Position numbers and translations under genes: made by a program | DNA from: Chrysophaeum taylorii | Taxonomy: Eukaryota > Sar > Pelagophyceae > Pelagomonadales > Pelagomonadaceae | Assembly: GCA_029834535.1 (NCBI GenBank) | Contig: JAQMWT010000581.1 | Span: 1 to 64,000, forward strand | Length of the DNA: 64,000 nucleotides | Direction of reading: 5' to 3' | The notes under the pieces: generated by a model | Told to the model about the DNA's origin: nothing | Databases searched by the model: none | Seen by the model: the letters and a program-made list of their open reading frames with translations, nothing else | Shown here: positions 1 to 9,550 of the stretch, in pieces | Layout of the letters: every line of letters begins with the position of its first letter | Position numbering within the stretch: position 1 is the stretch's first letter

Positions 1-182
1 TGTTGTACTTCGTTCAGTTACGTATTGCTCTAATGACAAAAGACTGAGGACAGACTCAGCAGTGTATCGTTTGAAACATCCCAGAATCAAAATTACGAGA
101 ACGGATAAAAATACTAAGATGCGTGTCGGGACCAATCGCTGAGCAAGGGTGCAAATAAATCAATGCAGCAGGAACAGCACCA

Positions 183-416
183 TCACCATCGTAGACAGGC
201 TTGTTTCTCATCCCTTTCGTTTCGGCTCAGGCGTGCGCGGCAAACCACAATATAACCCGCAACAGAAGACTCAACTTCGTTCGACATGTGGGGCCACCAA
301 AATCGAACGTGAATAGCCTGGTTGGTACTGTGACGTCCCATATGACCACCGTTAACCGGAGTGTCATGGTAGAGTCGAATAATGCGCTTGCGCAACGTAG
401 CAGGTGCAACAATCAT
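183..416 (-). pseudogene. Ty3/gypsy integrase N-terminal zinc-binding fragment
   Basis: The minus-strand reading gives a 77-residue stretch in which LRKRIIRLYHD...GGHMG is followed by FWWPHM and then VVCRA. This is the spacing of the H-H-C-C integrase zinc-binding module of Ty3/gypsy elements, where two His precede a W-W-P and a Cys pair follows. The first Cys of the C-x2-C pair appears replaced (YIVVC), so the module is damaged. It lies downstream of the RNase H and RT fragments on the same strand, which is the gypsy order RT-RH-INT. The catalytic core would lie to the left of the window and is not visible. Confidence 0.7.
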
Positions 417-1135
417 CGGTGCAAATCAGCAGAAATGCGGTGACATGTCTTTGACTAAAATCGTTCGTTCGCTCGGGAACGTCGCGGCGTCTGACCTTGG
501 GCCATTCGTAGCGAATATCCTCGCAAGTAGCATCAGTTGCTCACGTGCGATCTCAGCGAAGCGTCATATTATCGGGTATCATCGAATATAACGTAGCGGC
601 TGCGTCCTTGAAGATCTGTGGCTCATCGCGCGCACGGTTCTTCCGACGTTGTCTCGTAGCGTGAGTCAGCCAATTTCATCGGATCCTTTTCAGGGTCTTC
701 GTCTTCGTCTTCCGGCAGTTCGGTCGTAATAAACGACATTGTGAAGTGGCAGCCGGAGACGGGAACTCCCATTCCTCAACAGGTCGAAGCTCTTGGAACA
801 CTAAATAAGCGTGGTTCAAAGGTTCTCCAAACTCGTCAGTCGATGACATGATCTATCGGTTGCAGGAGAGACAGTCAGGGATACTCATTCCCGGTGACTT
901 TCCCGGCTTGTAACCAAGTTCAGGGTCAAAATTGGCGAGGCGCATCGCCCAACGAGCAAGCTGCCCAGACAGTGGTAGCCTTACGTAAAACGTCAAATTT
1001 CGGTGATCGGTCTCCAAAACAGTCCGGTGCCCTTCGATGTAGGCTCGAAAGTGCTCTAGAGAAGTATGCTGCCAGCAGCTTCTAACCGACGGGGCTCATA
1101 ATTGCGCATCTCCTTCGCTGGCTCGGCTCCAGTAT

Positions 1136-2240
1136 TCAATCACTCGTTCTTCTCGAGTCATCTCCAGCATCGTCCTTGACTTCGACAATCAGGAAGAGAT
1201 GTAAGTCCATCATGGAAGCATGGGATCGGATCTGAAAAAGGCAGATCATAATCGGGATGGTAGACTCCACGGGAATCAACCAAAGCGTCAATAATCGTAT
1301 AAGCTTCTGACACTCGGGCGTCCACTCGAACTTTACACCTTCGAGGCGCAATCGTCTCAGCGGTTCCACATGTAGTAGCCGCACATCGCCGGCAGTAATT
1401 GCTCATGCCGATGAAAGAGCGTCTGGGTCTTCGGGAAGTATTCGGTAAAGTACCTGGAGTCGGCATCTTCTGCAGTGGCTTCAGCGTGTTCAGATTCGGC
1501 TTCAAGCCTCTGGGGTAGAAATGTGTCCCATAAATTCCATATCATCGCGAAGGTGGAACTTCGCGGTTCGACCGCTGTACCACTCTCTGTGCCAAATGAC
1601 ATAACTTCGATCAAAACTGTAAGTGTCGATGAAGATCGTCGGATCCCATCATAATATCGTCAACAAACGCAACCAAGTCTCGATACATCATTTCGAAGGT
1701 CGCTCATTTGTTTGCAGAAAAGAGCCGGCCGTCTTCACACCTAGGGTGATCGCAAGAAACATGAGCGCCAAGTGGGCTAACCATCGTGACAGCGTGCGCT
1801 GCCGGATCCAGACGAAGGTTGTGGTATCCCATCTAATATCGATGCGTCCGCCATCGTGCATGGCGAAAAGGCTAAGCATGTCTTGTCGAATGTTCGGCCA
1901 ACTGTCATTGACCAATTGATCGTTGAGCTGACGTAAGTCAACTGCAGCACGGAACGCGTTTGACGTTCAATATCAGCTCGCTTTCTTCGGAAGCATCAAC
2001 ACAGGAAAGCCCCAAGGTGAGTTGGCCGGACAGACGGACTCATCCCGCACCGCTCGCGATCTGCTTGCGGAGACAATAGAGCTTCGCAGGCGTCAATCGG
2101 TAGGGCGTTATCTTTATCGGTCGCGGATTCGCGTCTTTGAATCGTAGAGACACAGGAGGCGAGTCCACAGGTCTCATAATCGGGTCGAAAAGGCCAAGAA
2201 TATTGCACACAGTGACGGAGCATCGATTTCGCATCGTCAT
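1136..2240 (-). pseudogene. Ty3/gypsy reverse transcriptase and RNase H remnant
   Basis: Fragments in three minus-strand frames line up with gypsy RT-RNase H in the right order. A PYRLTPAKLYCLRKQI box (about 2040-2120) is followed in another frame by SVRPTHLGAFL (about 1997-2040). Then come TTFVWIRQRTLSRWL (about 1750-1830), the catalytic motif FVDDIMMGSDD (about 1636-1668, in place of YxDD), an FIGMSNYCRR thumb/connection motif (about 1390-1430), FEWTPECQ (about 1320) and HPDYDLPF (about 1230), which marks the RNase H entry. The frame changes between almost every block, so this is a dead copy. The family assignment rests on motif order and spacing and is firm; exact limits are not. Confidence 0.75.
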
Positions 2241-4329
2241 CTAAGTGCGGATTGTCAAATTCAAGCTCCTGGCAACCTTGTCAAGCTTGGCCTTCGTATG
2301 GTTTTCACTTTCATCACTTCGTTATCCTTGACATGCTCAGGAGTTTGCGGCAGCGGTGCACCCTCAGCATCGCGCGGCGCATCTTTCCATGGCACATCGA
2401 ACTTTTTCTCGTATTTTAGTTTCACTTCCGGGTGGCTTTTGTTTATCCTCTCGCCTTTGACACGAACACTCGGCTCGCTCTTGACACGAACACTCGGCTC
2501 GCTCTTAATCTTCGGTTCCCGATCTCGCTCAGGATCTGGCGGAACGTCTAAATTTGGTTGTCGGGGGCAGCAGAAGAAGCATGAGACGTCCCCGGCTCAT
2601 CTGTTGCAGGCGGAATCAACGGTACCTCTGGAGGTTTCCATTTGGTGCGATCTTGGTGATCATCGTTCGACACCCATCTTACGACACGTGCGCGTGTTTA
2701 ACAGCGGAACGCGTGACGAAGGGTGGTTTCATCAATTTGCAAATAATAATCAAACGGTCGGTCTGCAGGACTCAACGCTGACGGCAAAGCGCCGCTCAGG
2801 TGAAATTCCTTGGTCACAGTTGTGCAGATCGAGCACTAATAGGCTATCGTGTCAGGTGGCACGACGGACATAAGTGTTTCAACAGGTGGTCCTGGAGAAG
2901 CCGGCCCAATCAAAATCAGGGGCATCGTCAACAACCCGAAGTCATTTTCAGATTCAGGATGCGTAATCGGAACGGTGCGGTCCTACACGAAGCGGGACAC
3001 GCGTAGCGGTGTAAGCTGCGTCTGTCGCGGCTCGTGATGATCCTAAATTGTTCATCTGAAGTAAATGTCGTTCGTCGGCGTAGCCAGTGCGCGGCGAACT
3101 CTTTATATTCTTGCAAGTGGAACTGCGCGCAAATGGGGCGGATGACTGGAAACCAACAATCGCACGCGACAGCTCATCAAACTGGGAGTTATGTCGTAAA
3201 AATTGACGACGCGCGTACGGGTGCAAACGTGCAACGTAAGAAATATCAAGCGCCTGCTCTATCAACCACATGAAGAAACCAGCCATCTTGCATAATTTCA
3301 TCGTCCAGTGGGTAGCGGTAACTCGGCCCCAACATCTCTGGAGGTCAAGTTGCACAGAGCGGAGTGTACGCAGGGTGGCGACGCGACACATCGACGACGA
3401 CCATTCCGCGTAGGGTAAATAAGATTCGATCAACCGTAAGGTTGTAACATAGCGACCCACGGTGTGCTGCACCACAGGAATATTCGGAAACTTTGTGGTG
3501 GATCTGGTTGGCGGTGTCCGACGCATCGAGTGCTAGCGACTCGCTGCACGTTTCGTTGGCTCGTTGGAGACCAAGTAGCGCCGGCTCCACTGAACAGCAT
3601 CACCACCGTGCGATAAGTGTGGAAGCCGTTGAACAGCTCATATCGGCGGCGGATCTCCGCTTCGGTGATCTCGCGGCATTTAACTTCATCTTTCTGATCT
3701 TCGAGCGAAAATCAACGATCTTTGGCCAACTTTTTTTCTCGGCGAATATAAAAACGCCATACCATCGACACCGATGGTCGTCAAATTTCGGTCCGTCACG
3801 ATTTCGTAGATGTGACAGGCGCATAACGTGGCGTACCGTCTAAACGACGGAGGGTAACCAAATCATATTCGATCGTCTTGCCGTCTCGCGGCGTCAACGA
3901 AGTGTGAGCATCGGGCTCTGACTCGCTCATCTCCGGGGTTGGGCATCGATACCGCAGCGAGCTTTCGTATCATCGTTGTTGGCGTCTTCGCCATAACGCG
4001 CGGCAGCCTCTTTATCTGGCGGCTTCCGCTCTTCCTCAAAGACAATCTCCGAGGGAATAAACGCTGGTAGGGATCCTGGTCTTCGTAATCCTTGGAAGCC
4101 AACGACCCGCCCATAAATCATTCCGTCGTTCCAGAATGCATCTGTGAATTCATTCGTCGCCTGTTGATCCTCATCAGCATCGGCGATCGGTTTGTCAGCT
4201 GCGGCTTTGAGTCTGCAGCTGCGCGGTTGTTCTGGTGGCTTCTTTAGCAAGAATTCCGAGCTTTCCACCAATCCTGCAGGTTCCACGTCGGCTCGTCTTC
4301 GTCCCACTTGAGAACGCTGCTAATCTTCT
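2241..4329 (-). other. Unresolved part of the gypsy-like element
   Basis: Between the RT fragments and the long ORF at 4330-6369 there are several minus-strand open frames of 75-190 codons (3927-4307, 3600-3824, 3345-3590, 2954-3526) in different frames. Their position is where the protease and the end of gag would be expected. I cannot point to a convincing retropepsin D-S/T-G motif or a zinc knuckle. The plus-strand frame at 2298-2873 is Ser/Arg-rich and looks like a shadow. I take this as decayed element sequence and assign no product. Confidence 0.4.
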
Positions 4330-6369
4330 TCATAAATCATCGAACGGCGGCGTATCCGTGTCTCGATCCGTAGTAACCGAAACCGTTTCGGGGGGGTCCG
4401 CAGGAAAGGATGGCGTCGTCCCCGACGTCAACTCTATCGTAAAATCGTCGTCTGCATTACTCGCGCTGGTCATCGTCTCGTCAGTCGACTGCGCGCACGA
4501 GCTATCACTGCAGAAATTCATGTCCGGCTCACAGCCAGTTCGGTCGCCAACGGTTGTCTCTGGAGGGTCCAAAGATAAGCCGATGGCATCGAGGGCTTCC
4601 TCGTCAAAAATAATCGGTGGGTCGTCCGTGGACGACTCGCCAAATAACGTTATCGCGGACACTGGTTCACGAGGTGTAGCTTCTTCATCGTCCGAATCCG
4701 AATCGCCTTCCCAGTATCGTGGAGCTTCGAGTTCCTCGCTCGAATCTTCGAGCTCATCGCTCGACATCTGCTCATAAATCTGTGCTAAGGACCGACGATA
4801 GGTCAGCACGTCGTTGGATGGCTCGTCTATCCGTGGGCGAGCAAGATCTTCGAATGCGGCCGCGGCAAGGGCGTCGGCTGCGTCGTCGGTGCGGGTGTCC
4901 GTGTTCGGGTACACCGCCACTCCTAATGGTAACTGTTGACCGCAAGGGGTCGTAAATGCGAGCGTTGCGCTCAAAAAACTCAAATTATATTGGTGTCGGC
5001 CTCCGTCGTATTCGTCGTCGCGCGATCGGCGTCGTCTGTGCCGGCGCGAACTTCGACTGGGGCTCTTGTTGTCTTTGTCTATCTCTGGCGTCAGTTCGGC
5101 AGGTCCTAGTACCTCTGGATCGTCCCTGTAGGCGACTGGTGCTCCCAAGTCTATCCGAACTGTCTCAGTCGTCTCGTCTATCGAAACATCGACGCATTCG
5201 TCGTCTTCTTGCCAAAACTCCGACCAAACGTAAATTAAATCTCGGTTGGCGAATAAATCCGTGCCTCGGGGTCGGAATTGCACTTCTTTCCGCTCTGGCG
5301 GTTTCTTCCTCAGGAAACATTGAGCTCGTATCCTTATCGTCGGTACGCTCATCTTCCTATTATCCATGCTGATCGTCCCATCCAAATTCGGTTCCGGGCG
5401 GCAGCTATACTCATCCCTCATAGTATGTTCGGGATCTTTCTTTATCACGTAGCCATCATCATATGCAGGCTGAAAATCTTTGAACTCTTCGTTCGTGAGT
5501 AATACGCCCGGGCTTTCACTGAGCTCCAAAGGCAGTTTATGCGTTATACGATTCTTCATCTCTTCCGCTTTCGTATTCATTTTCTCGGCCGTTTCACTCG
5601 GCCTCTCATCCACTCCATCGCTTCGAATATCGGCAATCGCCTCGTCGCTAAAAATGTCGGCACACGAATTGTCTGCCATCGTCAAAGGGAATAAAACATA
5701 TGCAAAAACGTCTGCAGTCGGTTCGTCGGGGGGCCCTGCAAAAGAAGAAGGCGTCGTCCCCGACGTCATATCTGTCAAAAAATGGCCACCAAAGGGCACG
5801 TGACGTTCGATGGGTGTGTACTCAGGTGCGCGCTTATCATTCGAGGTAATCCTCTGCGACGCATCGTCGATCGATCGTGGAGACGAAGTGCCATCCACTT
5901 GAATGTCCGGAGGTAAACTCATAGCATCGAGCGTAGCAGCGGCGGGTCCCTTACTTTGGGCGTCATCGGCTGCACGGGGCTCGTAAATCGGATTCACACT
6001 TAACTCCGGCGCGTCGTCAAAACCGAGGGTTGTGTCAGCTGACGACAAATCATATCGTGCCACCAACGGTGACACCGGGTTAGAAGCGGTTGTCAGCTCC
6101 GGCCCGTAGTTTAACGACGTTTCGGTCAGATTCTCCGATCCTGTGGGGATTTTGGCTTGGGTGAGCTCCTTCGACTTGGATTGCTCTTGTTCGTAGTTTA
6201 ACGGCGTTTCGGTCATCTCGGACGACTCGTCGTCGTCGTCGCGCGGCTTCCTAACTTCCGCTCGCGTTCGCGTGGGCGGCGGTACCTCCGAGGGTCGGAA
6301 TTCTCCCTCGAGACTGCTCGCTCGCCTTGATCGACTCGGCATACGCAATTCATCTCTTTCACGTGTCAA
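4330..6369 (-). CDS. Long acidic ORF of the gypsy-like element (gag-position protein)
   Basis: A single 679-codon minus-strand frame lies upstream (5') of the gypsy pol fragments and so occupies the gag position. It is strongly acidic and low-complexity, with runs such as DDDDESSE and DSDSDDEE, an RRHRRRRSRDDE patch, and no recognisable capsid or zinc knuckle. It carries two copies of a T-E-x-(S/P)-L-N-Y heptapeptide (about residues 52-58 and 81-87) that recurs in the neighbouring Copia element. It also has two copies of a TSGTTPS...PP segment (nucleotides 4389-4430 and 5727-5768). Its length without stops contrasts with the shredded pol and suggests recent activity or a separate origin. The open frame continues upstream as coiled coil broken by stops (see next entry). 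Function unknown. Confidence 0.55.
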   Translation of the reverse strand: MTRERDELRMPSRSRRASSLEGEFRPSEVPPPTRTRAEVRKPRDDDDESSEMTETPLNYEQEQSKSKELTQAKIPTGSENLTETSLNYGPELTTASNPVSPLVARYDLSSADTTLGFDDAPELSVNPIYEPRAADDAQSKGPAAATLDAMSLPPDIQVDGTSSPRSIDDASQRITSNDKRAPEYTPIERHVPFGGHFLTDMTSGTTPSSFAGPPDEPTADVFAYVLFPLTMADNSCADIFSDEAIADIRSDGVDERPSETAEKMNTKAEEMKNRITHKLPLELSESPGVLLTNEEFKDFQPAYDDGYVIKKDPEHTMRDEYSCRPEPNLDGTISMDNRKMSVPTIRIRAQCFLRKKPPERKEVQFRPRGTDLFANRDLIYVWSEFWQEDDECVDVSIDETTETVRIDLGAPVAYRDDPEVLGPAELTPEIDKDNKSPSRSSRRHRRRRSRDDEYDGGRHQYNLSFLSATLAFTTPCGQQLPLGVAVYPNTDTRTDDAADALAAAAFEDLARPRIDEPSNDVLTYRRSLAQIYEQMSSDELEDSSEELEAPRYWEGDSDSDDEEATPREPVSAITLFGESSTDDPPIIFDEEALDAIGLSLDPPETTVGDRTGCEPDMNFCSDSSCAQSTDETMTSASNADDDFTIELTSGTTPSFPADPPETVSVTTDRDTDTPPFDDL
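6107..6128 (-). repeat. SLNY motif in the gypsy-like ORF, second site
   Basis: The site encodes LTETSLNYG within the acidic ORF 4330-6369. The plus strand gives the motif core TTTAACGACGTTTCGGTC exactly. Confidence 0.75.
6194..6215 (-). repeat. SLNY motif in the gypsy-like ORF, first site
   Basis: The site encodes MTETPLNYE. It has one base change from the core (TTTAACGGCGTTTCGGTC). It lies 66 bp from the other copy, within the same frame. Confidence 0.75.
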
Positions 6370-7395
6370 CGAACTTACTTGATCTTGGAAGGCGTCTGCT
6401 CGAGCGTTGGCCCGACGCAGTTGCTCTATTAGTTCTTCTATCGCCTTCCGGTGTAGCAGTTATTTTCGTTCGTCGTCTTCCCGTATTTGTTTTAAAAGTT
6501 GTTCTTGCGCGTGTTCGTTATCTTCGCGTAATTCCCGCAAGTGAGCCTCATAGAACTCTTTCATTATCGTTGCGTCCGGGGGTTCTGCACGCGTTGACGG
6601 AGCTCTCGATCGTCCTCCCGTCGGTCTCTCCGTGGGCTTGCCGTCGTCGTAGTCTAGCTCTTCTTCCTCGTCAGCTTATGTATCGTGCTCTTCTTCATCG
6701 TCATCATTATCATCATCGTCATTCCGCTCGTTCGTCTCATCCTGACGGCTTGGCGGTTCTTCATATCGTAGCTGCTCGACGGCAGCATCATCGTCTTCCA
6801 TATCGGCTCTGGCTCGTTCTAGTCGGCCGAGATCAGAGCGGGTCCAAAATGGTTGAGTCGTCGTCGTTCTCGTGCTCCTTCGACGCTGGAACTTCTAATC
6901 GTCCACGACACGCGTAATATCGTCGTTGCGTGCGTCTTCCACCGACAAATCTATCCGCACGGTGGGCGGCAGAACTCGTCTCTGCCCGGCAAACAATGCC
7001 TTATCTGTGAGTTGCGATCTCACTCCGCTCGCCTGCGGCAGCGGTACCCGGGTTGCGCGTCGGTTAGCACCAAATCGCGCGTCGTCACATCCGACGACTA
7101 ACGTATCCGGCCGGGGAACTTTCCCACGGCAATGGTCCTTCTGGAATTCCTCGTCGGCGCGCTTGATCAGGGCGCGCACGGCTTGTCCGGACCGTGTAGA
7201 GAATGCAAGATGCACTAGTTCGATGCGACCGATATAGTCGCTCGAATCTCGTATTCCTCCACCACCTGTGGCGTAAGGAGAAATTTTAGGGGCTACCTGG
7301 CGTGCCTTCGAATCCTGGCTCGCCGCTCGCGTCCATGCCCTTGGTGGGGTCACTGGACGAGGATGGCCGTTATCCCGCCACCCGACCACAAACAA
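6370..7395 (-). pseudogene. Coiled-coil and N-terminal remnant of the gypsy-like gag region
   Basis: Upstream of the long acidic ORF the same strand encodes heptad-rich sequence, including AIEELIEQLRRANARAD and EHAQEQLLKQIREDDERK. It is interrupted by at least two stop codons and preceded by an Asp/Glu/Asn run (about 6690-6730). A separate 166-codon frame at 6895-7395 starts with MFVVGWRDNGHPRP and contains AVRALIKRADEEFQ. I infer that these are the damaged amino-terminal part of the same element product. No LTR, PBS or target-site duplication was found near 7.4 kb. A small hairpin-forming inverted repeat (GGTCCTC / GAGGACC) lies at about 7411-7431, between this element and element A. Confidence 0.4.
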
Positions 7396-7461
7396 CTCCC
7401 GCGCCTGGTCCTCTCAACTTGAGGACCGGCTGTTGCTTTATGATCAAGGATATATCGAAAA

Positions 7462-9460
7462 TCAGAAAGCAGGGTGACGCATGTCACGGACAAGGGAGAT
7501 GATGTCATAAAGAACACTGACATCATCAGAACGGAGTAGGGTGCCCCTGATAAGGGGGGGGCCTAAAAGAGGGGTAAGCCTTAGGAGGCGGGATTTGCCG
7601 CCACAAGTATCGGTATCGTCGTCGTCAGCTTCTGCTGTAAGGTGGTGAACACCAACAGCAGAATGGTGTGGCACCATGCGAAATGTAAGTGCAAGTAAAG
7701 CATTCAGTATGGATGGCACCAATGAGTCAAGTTTTGGAGTATCCAGTTGTGTTTCCAAGAAGTTGGACTCAGCGAACGGATCTGAGAAGATAGAAGGGTC
7801 TTCCGATTCACATGCTAAGGGAATGCTTTGAAGACACGAGAGCAGATTGTCACGCAGATGATGGAGGTGATCGTCCGGGGAGGCGTGATTGGCAGCATAT
7901 TGGTCATAAGCTGCAAGAGTTAAGCAAGACAGCAGCTCTGTGATCTTGTACAGTGTTATGAGTAACACGTGTGCATTGGCAGTAGGAGGAAAGAGCCTGT
8001 TCTCCAGGGAGGTGATTGAAGCAATGGCAGCCAGTAGATCAGTGCGCAGAGATAGATTTTCAGCGCCGAGGGTGTTGATTTTGCGGATATATAGGCGAAG
8101 AGTTTCCTGGAGTTGCTCGACTTGCTGATGTAAGGCATCGACATCAGCCGGGGCAGAAGAAGCAGGGTGTGTCGATGGTGAAGTCCTTTCCAGGGTAGGT
8201 TCTGATGTGGAGAGTGAGGAGTCTAACGACGTCTCGGTCAACACTGCTGCGCAAGTAGGGGGTATTTCGCGTTTATAAAGCGCATAAAGTCTTGATGTCC
8301 TGCCGGAGTATAAGTGGGGCCGAACATTACACCCAGGACGGAGGGCGGTTTTGTATCATCTGAGGATGATACGTAGTCGTCGAGGTGTTGTACCCACGAT
8401 TGGGCAACAGTATTAATCACATGGTGGAATTTGGAAGGCTCGAACATAGCCTGGGCTTTGCGACTCTGTGTTCGAACAAGAGTTACAAGAAAGTTAGGAT
8501 GCTCAAGGTGCATCTGTGTAATAAGCCGAAGATCCAGTGCGAATGGCAGTTGAGTGGTGGAATCTGTGGCTGCATCGGATACAGATAGGATCAAATGAGC
8601 AAGTGACGGGTATTGCGTTAGATTGCTAGTCAAAAGAGTATATAGCTCCCTTGGCAAATGATAGGTGCGTATGATGGTCGCGCGTATATGACCAGCTGAG
8701 CACGCATCACAGGGGGATTGGAAGGAAGTAGCATTGCGGACACATACAGTAGGTTGTATAGGCACCTGATCGGTGTTGTGACAAGCACAGCGAAAATGTT
8801 CATGGTAATAGCAGAAATGGGGATGTGACCATTCTTCTTATGGTCGTCCGTGTTGAGGTGACTCAGCACTTCAGTGGGGCGTTCACGAGGTGTTTGTGCC
8901 TTGGAGCTGTATGTGGTAGAGACAAGGAAGGTTGGTTGTCCCAAATTGTTGAGGCATTGCGTACAGAAGGATGACAAAATGAAACGTTCGCGTTTGGGGC
9001 CTCTGTAGCAGCCAATAGAAGCAATAGCAGGAGCAGCCTCCCAAGGTATAGTAATGGGTAGGCGCATGGATATGAATATTGTTAGTTCCACAAACAGTGA
9101 AAGGTCAGTAGAGTCATAGATCGAGTCGAGTGCCGTAGCGATTTCCGCTCGCATAAAAGAAGAGAGAAATGGGGTGGCAGGGACACGGAAGTTCTCAAAG
9201 AGAGAGATTCCGCGTTCAAACATGAAAAATCCATGTTGAGGCCATCCTCTAGTTTGCGATTGAGGTAAAGTATGCTCGGCTGGTGTCGGTGCGACAGCAG
9301 CAGCCTGGGAGGTAGCAGTAGTAACAGCGATCATGGGTTGTCGCTTTTGCGACAACTTGGGAGAAGGTTCGGCCGTGGAGAGCGAGCGTGGAATTGTCCT
9401 TCGAACGACTGGAGAGATGCCGCGGCCACGGGAGTGCCAAGAAAAAGACATGAGCGACAC
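7462..9460 (-). pseudogene. Element A 3' accessory ORF (unknown function, frameshifted)
   Basis: Three successive minus-strand frames (8630-9460, 8238-8765, 7462-8244) align in order with the single 669-codon ORF at 19051-21060 of element B. Examples are the C-x2-C region followed by LNNLGQPTFLV, the LPF-centred block, and a C-terminal coiled coil (DALHQQVEQLQETLRLYIRKI). Two frameshifts therefore split what was one protein of about 650 residues. It lies downstream of RNase H, where retroviruses carry env, but I see no signal peptide or membrane segment, so env is not supported. A degraded S-L-N-Y-type motif (LTETSLDSS) begins the last fragment. Function unknown; conservation in both elements argues for a role. 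Confidence 0.55.
8220..8240 (-). repeat. SLNY motif, site in 3' ORF of A (degenerate)
   Basis: The coding strand reads LTETSLDS here. The plus strand matches the core TTTAACGACGTTTCGGTC with changes (TCTAACGACGTCTCGGTC). It is one of the sites discussed as a recurring junction motif. Confidence 0.6.
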
Positions 9461-9512
9461 TCACACCCGTACAAAAAATTGTGGCAAAAGAAGGTAGGCC
9501 AGGGCTAGGGGA

Positions 9513-9534
9513 TAGTTTAACGACGATGCAGTCA
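9513..9534 (-). repeat. SLNY motif, site just after the RT stop of A
   Basis: The motif encodes MTASSLNYP in the RT frame, five codons after the RT-RNase H stop (TGA at 9551-9553). The same frame then meets another TGA near 9463 before the 3' ORF. The position mirrors the decayed copy in element B. Confidence 0.65.
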
Positions 9535-9550
9535 TTAGGGTTAGGCATCT

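Noticed and set aside
2298-2873. 191-codon plus-strand ORF with repeated TRTLGSLL
   Set aside because: Short local repeat in decayed gypsy sequence. The retroelement evidence is on the minus strand.
6107-6128. GAAACGTC within the SLNY motif as the 3' core of a hammerhead ribozyme
   Set aside because: The sites I inspected lack the upstream CUGANGA box and a stem II at the right distance. The motif also lies inside conserved coding frames.
7462-9460. 3' ORF of elements A/B as an envelope gene
   Set aside because: No signal peptide, no convincing membrane anchor and no cleavage site; position alone is not enough.
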